Shown here one piece after another: positions 1 to 10,802 of a stretch of 64,000 nt of DNA (position 1 is the stretch's first letter; the number at the start of each line of letters is the position of its first letter). The position numbers and the translations under genes were made by a program. The stretch is from Pyrenochaeta sp. MPI-SDFR-AT-0127. Lineage: Eukaryota > Ascomycota > Dothideomycetes > Pleosporales > Cucurbitariaceae. The stretch is from the NCBI GenBank assembly GCA_020747015.1, contig JAGTJM010000029.1, forward strand, positions 310,001-374,000, given 5' to 3'. The notes below the pieces were generated by a model. That model saw only the letters and a list, made by a program, of their open reading frames with translations. It made no database searches and was not told the DNA's origin.

Positions 1-509
1 TTTGGTCGCATTGGCCCGTGTCGTACTCCGCCGCTGCTGCTGCTGCTGATCGCCTGGCTAAGATGGGTGTTGGGATAGAGAGAGGGAGAGAGAGGGAGGG
101 AGAGAGAGCCTAAGTCAATGGGTTCGGCTGGGATTCGTACATCCCCGTTACCGTCCGTGGGTCGATTAAGTTATTGGCCCACAGGATATATCCTGGATTC
201 GGGTCTAGGGGCATGGGAGCGGAACGTATATAGAGTGCCTTGTGTGTCGCGCTGGCTATGTGAAGAGTGGTGCTTTGTGCGTCTACCCCTTCTCCTCTCC
301 TCCTTTGCACGTTTGTTGTCTTCGCAGCGACTGCGGGGATTCTCGTGTGGACTCGACGTTGGGTATTCTTCTTCGTTATTTGTTGAAGTGGTCTTGACGA
401 CTAGTCCTCCTCCTCCTCCTCCTCCTCTCATTCGTTCCAGCTTTTTCTTCTTCTTTGCTGAAGGCTTTTGGAACTTTCTCAGTCTGGGGAAATCCAACTT
501 TCTACCATC
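1..509. other. Upstream region with microsatellites
   Basis: No gene is supported here. The stretch holds three simple repeats: a CTG/GCT trinucleotide run at about 33-48, a purine GA/GGGA tract at about 76-108, and a CCT run at about 405-427. It directly precedes the S28 peptidase start and probably contains its promoter and 5' leader. Pyrimidine-rich tracts just before a start codon are common in filamentous fungi. The left part may belong to a gene outside the window. Confidence 0.6.
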
Positions 510-2430
510 ATGCGGACCACATTGTCAGCAGCGGCGCTCGCGCTCGCTTTCCTCCAGAGCACAAGCGCCATGAATACCGCTCTGCAGCGCAAATTCAATC
601 TCCTCGCGGATATGGGCCTCAACCCAGACGGCTCAGCCATGGAAACGACTCAAGACAACCCCGAAATCAACATTGCGTCGCTCAAATCCCTCAAGCTTGC
701 TTCCTCGTCAGATGACATCTCCGCCCTCAAAGCGGCCGAGGTCATCACCCCCGAGTACGTGCAGTTGCCCATTGACAATTTTGCAAAGGATAAGAATCAG
801 CCGTTTTCCTACCATGGCACCTTCAATAATAGGTTCTGGGTTGCGGAGAGTGGGTACAAGCAGGGTGGGCCGGTGTTTGTTTATGATGTTGGTGAGGCGA
901 ATGCAGAATCAAATGCCCTGTTTAGGCTGCAGAATGAGACGAGCTTTTTCAAACAGATTGTGGATGCTTATGGAGGAGTTGGGATTGTATGGGAGCACAG
1001 ATTTTGTGAGTTTGATTTTCGTTGTGTGAGAGAAAGACGGTGAAGAAAGAGTCAAGGATGCTATACAAGATTTTGACCAAGGTTGACAGAGCAATTGACT
1101 AACAAAGACCGCAGATGGAAACTCTACACCAGAACCTGTCGATATTAATACACCACCTGAAGCTTTCCGCTTCCTCACTACTGAGCAGTCTCTCGCAGAT
1201 GTAGATCGCTTCGCCAAACAGTTTAGCAGAAAGAACATCAACTACACGCTCACACCAGACAAGACCCCCTGGGTTTTTGTGGGCGGCTCTTACCCGGCCA
1301 TGCGTGCAGCCTTTATGCGGGACAAGTATCCCGACACCATTTACGCCAGCTACGCCTCTTCAGCACCTGTACAAGCGTCTGTTGACCAATCTTTCTACTT
1401 CGAGCCTGTATGGAGAGGACTCAACAAGTACGGTTTCGGTAACTGCTCCCGCGACATCCAAGCAGCGGTACGGTACATGGATAAAATCATGGACACGGAC
1501 CGCGCGGGCGCCGCAAAACTCAAGGAGCAATTTCTCGGCCTCGGCGCAGCTAATAACTCACACGCTACATTTGCAGATGCCCTGACCACCATCTTCGCCA
1601 CGTGGCAGTCCTATGGCGTCGAGGGTGGACAGATGGGTCTACGTCGCTTCTGCGACTGGATCGAGACGGAGCCTGAGAGCCAGAAATTGGCACCAGCAGA
1701 AGGCTGGGCGAAGACCAAGGGAGCTAACTTTACTATTGGACGATGGGAGACCTATCCCTGGTTCACGAGCAATGTGAATGCGTATATGGAGACAGAGTGC
1801 TCTGGTAGGGATACTGTACAGGGGAATTGCGATTTGAACCGAAAGTTCACAGACCCGAGCATGATTGCTTGGACATGGCAGTATTGTACACAATGGGGTA
1901 AGCCATCTTCCATCTCCTCACCAGAACAGAAGGACTAACTCCATCGCCCAGGCTACTTCCAATCCGCAAACCTAGGCCCCAACCAACTCGTCTCAAAATA
2001 TAACTCCCTCCAGCACCAACACGACATCTGCCACCGCCAATTCCCCAACGCGCCACGCTCCCTCTTCCCAGACTGGCCCAACACCGCACGCACAAACGCC
2101 ATCTTCGGCGGCTGGACAATCCGGCCCTCCAACACGTACTGGTCCAACGGCGAATTCGACCCCTGGCGCACCTTGTCCCCCGCGAGCGCCGAGCCCTTTG
2201 CCCCACGCGTGCGCTCCTTCACCAACGCGCCCCGATGCGGCCAGGAGCAGAGCAGAGGCGAGCTATTCGGCTATGTCCTGCCTGATGCGCAGCATTGCTA
2301 TGATTTCAGAACGACGTTTGCTGGAGGCGCTGTCAGCAGAAAGTATTTCACCGACGCGCTGACTCAGTGGTTGAAGTGCTATAAACCCAAGGGCGGAAAG
2401 CCGGGGTATGGAAAGCCTTGGAAGGGGTAA
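510..2430 (+). CDS. Secreted serine carboxypeptidase, family S28
   Basis: Predicted extracytoplasmic serine peptidase of family S28 (lysosomal Pro-X carboxypeptidase / DPP-II type), which removes residues next to proline. Three exons: 510-1005, 1115-1897 and 1952-2430, giving about 585 residues. Both introns are GT-AG and the phases join cleanly. The first junction creates E-H-R-F-Y-G-N-S-T, the family's conserved E-H-R-x-Y-G block. An N-terminal hydrophobic segment of about 19 residues ending in an Ala-rich cleavage context looks like a signal peptide. The catalytic triad is visible: Ser about 224 in G-G-S-Y-P-A, Asp about 496 in N-G-E-F-D-P-W and His about 541 in D-A-Q-H-C-Y. The start was chosen as the ATG opening the signal peptide; an in-frame start at 468 would add a leader that does not look like a signal. 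Fungal S28 enzymes are often acid-active; that is family knowledge, not visible here. Confidence 0.93.
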
Positions 2431-2937
2431 AAAGAAATGGGGATAGATGGCGAGAGCGAAGTGTATAGTGTATATTTCTAATGACTGAAACATGATTGTA
2501 TTTTGTCCTTGATGCATGTCTAGTTGGTATCGTGACCGCAGCTGTCAAGCATAGCCGCGATGCGTCGAAGAATATTCTTTTACGAGCCCATAGCTCGACA
2601 TTGAGATTGAGATTATCACCCAATCTCGATAGCAATACTGGGAGCACCGCACCTTTGCGGATCGGCGTTGTCTGATGCCTCGCAGCAAGTCTTCGTTGGT
2701 GTTGTTCTCCAATTTTGAGCATCATTCGCCACGAGGGTGATTGCCGAATCCAGCCCAATGGAACCACTTCAGAGGTCGAAGGACACATCTTCCTGTAGAG
2801 TGTCGCATTGTCGCTTTAGATGCACCACAAACGATCTAGTTGCTTAAGAGCCAAGAATGGTCTGACATCTGAGCAGGATACCGAATTGGATTCCAGCACG
2901 ACCGTAAGGTCTTTCCCGTAATTCCAAACCCCCTGGT
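2431..2937. other. Intergenic, between convergent genes
   Basis: Lies between the 3' ends of the S28 peptidase and the phosphatase. It should contain both 3' untranslated regions. I see no further gene or repeat. Confidence 0.6.
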
Positions 2938-3546
2938 TCATAGGTTTGCTTTCAGCTGCTTTCTTCTAAGGTCCCATTCCCAGTATTCCCCTTTGAATCT
3001 GGTCCGTTCCCACTCTTCATATATTGCCTGTTTCGCGTCTTCGCTTTCACTTGTGCACATTTTCTCCCAGACCTGCAACTGCTCTTTGAAGCCGGGATTT
3101 GGGTCGCACACTGGTCTCCCCTCGCACAGCTGCTCCAGGGCAGTGGCGGGATCGAGACGGTACTTCCACATCAAATAGGCAACGACCAAAGTTGCAGAGC
3201 GCGATTTGCCCATGGCGCAGTGCACAAAGACGCCGCCACCTGCATTCTCCGTCTCTCCATTCACTTCTGCTGCATTGCCACCAGCCTGGTCGACTTGCTT
3301 GATCGCTTGATCAATGTACTTGACCCCCTCGCCAAAGTACTGCAAAAGATTCTCATTAGGATGATCATCAGCCCTGATGTGGAAATGCTTGAGGTGCGAG
3401 AACTTTTCCTGGAGGAGGGGGTCGTAATCTATGACTGACAAAACATGCGTGATTCCCGCTGCACTGATCAGATCGGTCTGGTAGAGCGCGTACAGACCCC
3501 CAATGTAGAGTTTCCCGGCCCGCGGTACCTGGTCAACCCAACCCAT
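2938..3546 (-). CDS. Dual-specificity protein phosphatase
   Basis: Predicted single-exon protein phosphatase of the DSP class, acting on phospho-Ser/Thr/Tyr. From the ATG at 3546 it has 202 residues. The signature H-C-A-M-G-K-S-R-S (H-C-x5-R loop) has the catalytic Cys at about 110 and Arg at about 116. An acidic D-D pair about 50 residues upstream fits the general acid. The N-terminal block G-K-L-Y-I-G-G-L is typical of the DUSP12/Yvh1 branch. The C-terminal zinc-binding domain of Yvh1 is absent: the protein ends soon after the phosphatase fold in a basic helix. The frame stays open to an ATG at 3696, but that extension has no DSP similarity I can see and the 3546 start begins right at the domain. 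It may be a Yvh1-like catalytic-domain-only paralog. Confidence 0.85.
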   Translation of the reverse strand: MGWVDQVPRAGKLYIGGLYALYQTDLISAAGITHVLSVIDYDPLLQEKFSHLKHFHIRADDHPNENLLQYFGEGVKYIDQAIKQVDQAGGNAAEVNGETENAGGGVFVHCAMGKSRSATLVVAYLMWKYRLDPATALEQLCEGRPVCDPNPGFKEQLQVWEKMCTSESEDAKQAIYEEWERTRFKGEYWEWDLRRKQLKANL

Positions 3547-3779
3547 GCCTGTATGCCCGGTACTGCCGTGGAGAAGAAATGACATCCAGAGTCCAGGGGG
3601 ACAGGCGATCAGAACGGGTAAATTTAAGGAGCGGAGAGAGGTGTCTTGTGGAGTGCGATGGCGAGGTAAATGGAGAGCGCGAATCGCGGAGACCATGTAC
3701 TGTGTGTGTACGGTGGCCTGTTACGGGGTGTGTAGTGCAATGGCTTTTAGCCGAGGCTAAGCAATATTAAAGCCTAAAA

Positions 3780-4213
3780 AATAGGTGGAACATATTCGGC
3801 TCCTCCTAAAATATTATTCGGCTCCCTCCTGATACGCTACTAGAAGGGGAGACGTTGGCGCGGATCCACAGCCAATTAGAGGCTCTAGAGCGCACAGTAA
3901 GGAATATCAAAACTCGGCTTGATTAATAGCTCAATTGGCAGCTTAACTGACAGTTCGATAGCTTAATTAGTAGCTTAATAGGTCGCCTTATTAATAGCTT
4001 AATAGCTGCCAATCGAGCTGCCAATCGAGCTGTTAATCAAGCTGCCAATCGAGCTGTTAATCAAGCTACCAATCGAGCTGTTAATCAAGCTGAGGTTTGG
4101 TATTCCTCGCCGTGCGCTCTGCTACGCCGACGTCTCCCCTTCTGGCAATATATCCAGAGGGGGGAGCCAAATAACATTTTGGGAGGAGCCAAATATATTC
4201 CACTTTACCTATT
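3780..4213. mobile_element. Foldback (MITE-like) element with long inverted arms
   Basis: A 434-bp non-coding element with long imperfect inverted arms. The left arm (from 3780, AATAGGT then GGAACATATTCGGCTCC) matches the reverse complement of the right arm (ending 4213) through several landmarks: GGCTCCTCC, a second GGCTCC block, AGAAGGGGAGACGT, AGAGCGCAC and GGAATA. Differences between the arms are mostly transitions (for example TTCGG versus TTTGG and CTCCTAAA versus CTCCCAAA). The right arm has five extra bases near its tip. No transposase is encoded. I could not assign a target-site duplication with confidence. It is either a non-autonomous DNA transposon or a foldback element altered by RIP. 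Confidence 0.72.
4004..4092. repeat. 12-bp tandem repeat inside the foldback element
   Basis: Seven consecutive 12-base units of the form AGCTGYYAATCR followed by a partial unit. Neighbouring units differ by single C/T or G/A changes. The left half of the element (about 3917-4003) carries degenerate copies in the opposite orientation (GCTTGATTAATAGCTC-type), so the minisatellite is itself part of the large inverted repeat. Confidence 0.8.
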
Positions 4214-4788
4214 ACTTAATTATATAGCTATAAGCTCTATAGCTACAAGCGGGGGTTTTCCAATGATAGAGATAAATTACGCACGATTAATGATCACGTG
4301 CATCGCGCGGGGCAGTTTCACGCTAGCCGAATGTGTGCTCGCGCGGCGTAGAAAGTATCGGCCATGGTGGCAATATTGCGTAAAATCGCACACTACAGGT
4401 GAAGTAGGGCCGGGATACGTTCGTAAATTCGTCTCGAGGTTTTGGCAAACAATAGAGCTGTTAGTGTTTGGCGCATTAGTGTAATAGCGCTGTGCGATGA
4501 CGACAAGTAGGCGCATATACATGGGTCAGAGCGAATTCGAGACACATTGTGAGGGACAAGGCGTGGGGGCATAGGGCGTAAGGCGTAGAATATCAGGAAA
4601 GACTTGCCAAACACAGAGTGGCCTCTATGAAAAGTAATTAAGAATTGTGGGACATTTGTTATGACTGGTAGGGCATAGTCTTCCCTTCTTAAAATTCACA
4701 TATCTCAGAAAATTTGAAAACTGTATAAAACTGTGTGCCTCCGCTGTTTCAAGTCGAGGAACAAATACCATAAACTGGAGCCAGTAGA
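4214..4788. other. Intergenic, AT-rich leader of the PLP enzyme gene
   Basis: Only short open frames, none with recognisable similarity. The part next to the foldback element (about 4214-4280) is AT-rich with TAGCTATA-type short palindromes and may be more of the inserted repeat. The right end should contain the promoter of the aminotransferase-like gene. Confidence 0.5.
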
Positions 4789-6137
4789 ATGCCGGCAACT
4801 TTTGATATTGCGACTGCACGCCAGCGCTTCCCATCCCTAAACCAGAGTCAAGTATTCCTTGATAATGCGGGTGGTAGTCAAGTGCTTGGAGATGTGATAG
4901 AATCGTGAGTTTTGAAGCTGTACACTTTTCAATACTTTGCTGACTAGCAGTAGGATCACGCAGTATCTGTCCAAGACAAATGTACAGCTTGGAGCCTCAT
5001 ATGATGTTGGCAAGATCTCGAATTCCAAGTACGAAGAAGGTTATCAGGCTGCGGCAAAGTATATGAATGCCGATCGAGACGAGATTGGTGTGTGCCAAAC
5101 GTCCCAAAGTATTGCATCCACTTTTTGACCAATTGATTTAGTACTCGGTGCCTCAACGACCCAACTCTTTATGAATCTCGCTGGCGCTCTGAACTTTAAT
5201 GAGGGCGACGAAATCATTCTCTCCAAAATGGAACATGAGACGAATGTCAAGCCCTGGCTATTCATGGCTAAGCGTCTCAAACTTACGGTGAAGTGGTGGG
5301 AGTCACCAAAGCCGGAGCTCAAGCTCAAGCCGGAGAATTTGAGGCCGCTTCTTGGCCCAAGGGTGAAGTTTGTAGCTTGCACGCATGCCTCAAATGTTCT
5401 TGGCACGATCCACGATATTAAAGCAATAGCAGATGTCGTCCATGAGTGGGGTGCATTGTTTTGCGTTGATGGAGTAAGCTTCGCGCCGCATCGACGCATT
5501 GATGTCAGGGCTTTCGGGGTGGATTTTTATGCTATGTCTTGGTACAAGGTATGTTACGTGCACAACTCGCACGGCGTAGTAAGGTTGAAATGCTGATTGG
5601 TGAAAGGTGTATGGCCCTCGTATCTCCGCGTTGTATGCAAGCCGGCGGGCCCAGGAACACATAACGCCCATGCCGCATTTCTTCAATCCCACCAGAACCC
5701 TAGAGGACAAAATTGGTTTCGCGGCTTCGAACTACGAAAACGTGCAGGCAATTACGCCGGCTGCATCTTACCTCACTTCCGACCCATCTGCTTTTGATGC
5801 GATCACTACCCACGAAGGCAAACTTCAGAAGATCCTCCTCGACTTCCTGACTTCACGATCTGACATAACTGTTCATGGATCCACATCATCGGATCCCGCA
5901 GTACGTTTATCAACCATCTCATTTACTGTACAAGGCATCAGTCCAGGAGAGCTTGTTAGGAAGGTAGATCAGAGTAGTAATTTTGGTATCAGGTGGGGTC
6001 ACATTTACAGTAAAAGACTGTGTGACGAAGTGTTGGGTCTAGGGCCGGAAGGCGTAGTGAGAATCAGCATGGTGCATTATAATACTGAGGATGAGATTTG
6101 GGGATTGGTGGAAACCTTGAAGAAAGCTCTGCCTTGA
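4789..6137 (+). CDS. Cysteine-desulfurase-like class V aminotransferase
   Basis: Predicted PLP-dependent enzyme of aminotransferase class V, closest to the cysteine-desulfurase-like group. Four exons: 4789-4904, 4954-5087, 5142-5548 and 5607-6137, giving about 395 residues. The first acceptor could equally be three bases upstream (4951), which would add one Arg. Features in order: an N-terminal L-D-N-A-G-G-S block, N-V-Q-L-G-A-S-Y, L-G-A-S-T-T-Q for phosphate binding, a conserved M-E-H-E-T-N histidine region, V-D-G-V-S-F-A-P-H with the cofactor-binding Asp, and Lys about 219 in S-W-Y-K-V-Y-G-P, the likely Schiff-base lysine, placed exactly at the exon 3/4 junction. No targeting peptide is evident, so a cytosolic location is likely. 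The substrate cannot be told; many fungal members of this group are uncharacterised. It stands alone, with repeats on both sides. Confidence 0.88.
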
Positions 6138-6933
6138 ACAGCGTAGAGACGGAGGAGGATAAAGAACAAGGATTGATTGGTATTGCTGACAGATAAAACA
6201 TATGTCTAGGCACATCATCCTCCTTGTAACTGAAAGTGATGCCTCTTGCGAAGCGGGAATTTAGCTTTTCATATGTTTTCAGGAACAATGAATAAATTTT
6301 ACTTTCAATGGCTATTTAAAAGTTTGTTATAACGTTCTTTTGGTTTATTGAAGAGCTAAAGGAAAACCATTCGATAGGACGTCATACTATGAGAACCCAG
6401 ATTTGCCCGGTCTTACCCTTTGGGATACTAAGCTGAAAGACACATGCAACTTCTTGACGGCAGACCCCAGCAGCAGATGTGAGGCCCTCAAGTTTGGCAC
6501 CCACAACCTCGCCATCTTGGCCTTTCGACAGCTTTATCTAGCCGAAGATAAGTATAACTCGGATATAGAAGCAGTGCAGGAGGGTAAGACCGAGCGCGGC
6601 AATAATCCTATTGCAACAAAATACGTATAAAACACCGTGCTCTTCCTCCTTTATGCTGCCCCTCACAACCCTCGACCCTACCCTTACCTATCTCGTTTAC
6701 CTCGCCTCCCTGCATAAGAAAGCGAACCTAACTTTAGTATTATCACCTTATTATAAGTTACTGCAGCCTCGCTGCTCGTAGCCTAAAAGGATATGCTTAT
6801 ATACTATCTTCACACTCGATCTAAAATAGAAAGTATCTATAATATTTTTAAGATTACTATATAAAATTTCGTACGTAGCACTACCACTATATCTAATCAG
6901 AAGAGTATTACTAGTAGGTAGTAATAAGATTAT
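6138..6933. other. Intergenic, AT-rich decayed sequence
   Basis: A frame at 6403-6630 is open for about 75 residues but I recognise nothing in it; it may be a gene remnant. From about 6720 to 6933 the sequence becomes very rich in TA steps, as in RIP-mutated repeat DNA. This stretch is the left flank of the solo LTR. Confidence 0.5.
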
Positions 6934-7442
6934 TGTCAGGCCACGGGCTGATAGCTGAGTTGAGAGCTGAGATATAGCCGAGGTAGACGAACAGCTACTA
7001 TAATGTGAGCAACGCTGTGCGCAGCGTTGCGTGCTGGATTGACAATAAGTACTGTTCTGTTCAAGATGATCAGCGATGGTTGATCATTGCTTACCTTTTG
7101 GTTGTATTGCATGGCGGGAACAGACTGTAACGACACAGGTGCTAGAGGGCTCCGAAACGGATCCGAGTGCAACTCAAAGGCATATGGGAGTGCGTGCTGC
7201 GGTGGATAACCAAGAACACCTCTATTCCTATAGGTCTGATACGGAAGGACAAGAAGAACTTGTCCTGCTATCTACTACTAAAGAGCTCTATTTATGTGTG
7301 GAGAAATAGGGGTAATAGGGCCTATTCGGGGCAGTATCGGAGGTAGGTCCGATACTCCCTAAGTAGGGTCCTTCATCCTCTAAGAACGCGTGTACGTCCC
7401 TATTTCTATGTGACGTTCGTTACACAGACCTGTGTCCTGACA
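6934..7442. mobile_element. Solo LTR of a retrotransposon
   Basis: A 509-bp segment bounded by TGTCAGG and CCTGACA, a perfect 7-bp inverted terminal repeat with the TG...CA ends of LTRs. The flanking pentamers are ATTAT (6929-6933) and ACTAT (7443-7447): a 5-bp target-site duplication with one C/T difference, as RIP would produce. There is no coding sequence, no primer-binding site and no second LTR in the window, so this looks like the product of LTR-LTR recombination. The length and ends would suit a Copia or Gypsy element; the superfamily cannot be told from one LTR. Confidence 0.7.
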
Positions 7443-7921
7443 ACTATATACGCAGACTAGGTAGGTAAGATAAATAGAGTAGCTATTAATAAGTTTATAA
7501 AGATATTATTATAGTACCTACTTAGAAGGTAGAGGGTACTATACTTAATATAGGTTTTGATATTACTTAGGCTTAGCTAAAAGCTATTGCACTATACCGG
7601 TAAGAGCCTACCGTAACCGAGGTTCGCAGTGAAGCGCATGGTCAGTGCTCGTGGGCTCTCTAGGAGTATGACCAATCCATCGCTCCATTTCCAAATCATC
7701 AGTTCGCATGGCACGAGACAGGTTAACTGTCACATACGATTTGTTGGCCTTTGTAATGGGCCTCGGAGGCGCCATAGTGAGCCACAAGCTCGTGTCTGAG
7801 CAGCTGCCACCTGCAGGCCATTAGGCCTCTCCATGGCAGCCTTCTCTATTCCACTTATCTCAAGTCGCGCCGCGTTTTGTCCAAGCATCTGAGCAAGCCC
7901 TGGTAGGCAGTTAAATCCAAT
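7443..7921. other. Intergenic, AT-rich then normal composition
   Basis: The first 170 bases or so are TA-rich and low in complexity, like the left flank of the LTR, suggesting the LTR lies within an older decayed repeat. The remainder up to the HET gene has normal composition and should hold its promoter. Confidence 0.5.
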
Positions 7922-10455
7922 ATGAAGCCCCATCTTTACACGAAGCTACCCTATAATAATTACATCCGTTTAATACGACTTCTGCCCGGCAACGATGGAA
8001 CCGATATACATTGCGAAATCTTCAATGAAGCAATGTCTGTGTACACCGGAAACTATGCAGCGCTTTCATACGTATGGGGGAAACCTGAATATACACACAA
8101 GATCTTGGTAGGCGAAAATTATCTTGCCATCACGCCGAACCTTCATGCAGCTCTGCTTCGCCTTCGAGACAGTACCGCCGCGAAGAAGTTGTGGGTCGAT
8201 GCTATCTGCATCAATCAAGCCGACGATGAAGAGCGCGCCGCTCAAGTAGAGGGCATGGCTCAAATATACGCTTTTGCGGATCATGTTTTGGTGTGGCTGG
8301 GGCCACAAGCGGAGGACAGTGATGCAGCTTTTCGTACTATTGAAAGTGCGGCTGGCAGGGCTGGAGACTTGGAAACTTATTATAGTGCCGCAGTCCATGT
8401 TGATAATATTAAAGGCGAGAACTTGAACCTGCCGATACCAGAAGCGACAGTACTGAACAGTTTACTGAAGCGTCCGTATTTTGGGCGTATATGGGTAAGC
8501 TAAATTCCTTGACGATGTCTCGTAAAATCATGAACCAATTGACTAAAGACTGCATAGATTCTTCAGGAGCTTGCTGCAGCGAGAAAATCAGTAATTCTAT
8601 GCGGACCACAGGAGATGGACGGCACTGTATTCTGCAAAGGTATTCGAGAACTGAAAGCACATTCCCAAATATAGCTGGACTTGTGGACTCATTGACACAT
8701 CTGATCATGCATTGGCCGGAAAACACAAGGATCTTCATGGGTTCTGCAAGACTCAGTATTCTACCCTTGCGAACGCTGGTAGGCATGTTCCATGACCAGG
8801 ATGCTACTGACCGCAGAGACAAGATCTTTGCACTCCTTGGAATGAGTTCAGAAGACTCTTTGGAAATAAAAGTCGATTATAAAACGACCTGGAAATTACT
8901 CTTCCGTGATCTAATCCACTCCATTGTCGGCCAAAAGCCAGATATCCTGACGTGGGAAGGTAGCGAAATGGCGCTCATCCAGGGCTATGGCTGCGTACTT
9001 GGTAAAGTGACTGAAATCACCCCAGCTACCGCAATCAATCAGTATGACACAATCTGTGTCACCTCGAAACATTTCCGGGGCCATGGCGGCCAAGTCGTAG
9101 AGTGGCATGCGTCCTTGACGATCCCAGCAATGGTCAAACCTATCCTCGTCGGTGATGTTGTTTGCTTACTGGAAGGAAGCCTGTACCCAACCATCATACG
9201 TCTCTGCAATGATGGAAACTCTTTTAGGGCATTTTTATCGGTCATCAGCCTCTCAGTCCCAACCCCGGAGAGGGTCTTCATCGCGTCTCCTTATTCGGCC
9301 TCAATCACATGGTCAGATCTTTTAGTATGCATCTCCAGCTTTAATCGGACTTTTGTATTATCATGGCATTGGGGCTTCGAAGGAGCACTACAAGACTGGC
9401 GACAATGGAGAAGAGACAGAATCCCAACAACGCACCCCGACCTCAATGCAGACCCATTCAACCAAATTCCCAAGGAGCGGTATGATTTCGTAAGGCTTGG
9501 AGATATAGCCTTAGTCTATGACGATTTGGAAGATTTGCACACTCTCCGAAAAGTCCTTCAAGGCATGTCTACTATCACCACAGGGACTATGAATGGACCT
9601 AGTGAGATTCAGTCATTTCTACAACTGCTTGATCACTGGCAAGTCTACAATAGGCTCAAAAGAGAACTAGAGTTGGTTTACTGGGAGCTTTGGAAGATTC
9701 ATTCAAGAAGACAATGGCAAACCACATTCGAGGATCTTATCTCCTTATACGCGGAAGAAGGAAACATGCAATATGGCCTGTTTGAAGTGGCAAAACTAAT
9801 GTCGGATTATACATTTACACTTCCGTCTCGAACAATATCGCCATTGTCCCATAAAAGTCGTTCAGTGTCGACGCAACTTAGTGGCATGTTGCACGACAAG
9901 CTTTCTTCCCATGATTGGGCGTCATTTCCATGGGATATTCAGCGCGAACAAGACATGACAGGGCCAGGGCCCTTGCGCGCCATGCTCAAAAAGTTCTTGC
10001 AAAACGTAAAACTGCCACAAAGGATCTTGCTAAAGCGGTCTCGCGAACTGAACATAAAACAACATTCGGGCCCTGCGAGCCTGTTCCCTTCGAGTATCGC
10101 CGAGACACTCAAGAGTGAAGATCCAATCGCTTACGCGCAGCTGAACGTTGTAGAGAAACACTCTAATAACGTCCATCGCTTGCTGGTGCTGCTCAAACCT
10201 AAGAACACCACTGATACTAATACGATTTATCTAGCACTTAGAGCTATTGCAGGCGAATTTCAGATTAATGGAGGTTGGCTAGGACTCCAGTCGTTTGATG
10301 TGTTGAAGCTACTCTTTGGTGATCCGCCGGTAAATGATGCTATCACGAACGAAAGCTTCGCACACTTCACACACCTTGCACATCAATACAACGATGATTG
10401 TGTAGTCAAATTTCTTCATCAGTGGTACTGCCCACTATCTTTAATATCAGCATGA
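7922..10455 (+). CDS. HET-domain (heterokaryon incompatibility) protein, frame disrupted
   Basis: Large fungal protein with an N-terminal HET domain, the module found in non-self recognition and programmed cell death. Exon 1 is 7922-8494, with Y-A-A-L-S-Y-V-W-G and L-W-V-D-A-I-C-I-N-Q, the two diagnostic blocks. A 63-bp intron (8495-8557, branch TTGACTAA) joins R-P-Y-F-G-R-I-W to I-L-Q-E-L, as expected. That frame runs into a stop at about 8672, while the rest of the HET domain (D-K-I-F-A-L-L-G-M) and a long C-terminal region continue in another frame to 10455. Either a 35-bp intron (8640-8674, GT-AG, in phase) is removed, which is very short for a fungus, or the gene has a frameshift. The C-terminal region of about 500 residues has no domain I recognise. 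Confidence 0.8.
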
Positions 10456-10802
10456 ACCCGATTGGATGTGTGAAGGTAGAGATTGAGCTTCTAATGTTCC
10501 ATCTAGAAGTGGAATCACCAGGATGTGTTTGCAAATATCACCCTACGGAAACTCATCGGGCGCATCATAGAGAAATTTTAGCAGTAGATCCAGACGGATG
10601 AATGGGACATATTATCAAAATGAGACTCGGACTGCTTGTTTAAGTGTCGACACAATTCAAACATACGCTTGAGAACTTGTGCGCGTGCTTTACCCTCGAC
10701 AAATTGGACATCTGGCGGTACTGCTCAAGTTCGCATCGTGGTATTATTTATTGATGTATAAATATTATAGACTTCTAGTACTCTTCAACGCGGTTTCTGC
10801 GT
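10456..10802. other. Intergenic, between convergent genes
   Basis: Lies between the 3' ends of the HET gene and the GH28 gene. I see no gene, repeat or notable motif beyond the expected 3' regions. Confidence 0.5.

Noticed and set aside
171..497. Open frame on the minus strand opposite the S28 leader
   Set aside because: It is made of low-complexity Lys/Gly/Arg-rich translation of microsatellite sequence and has no similarity to anything.
1847..2225. Long minus-strand frames under the last S28 exon
   Set aside because: They are antisense shadows of a well-supported coding exon, Arg/Gly-rich from GC-rich third positions.
6403..6630. 75-codon open frame
   Set aside because: No recognisable domain, no clear start context and it lies in decayed flanking DNA; kept only as a remark.
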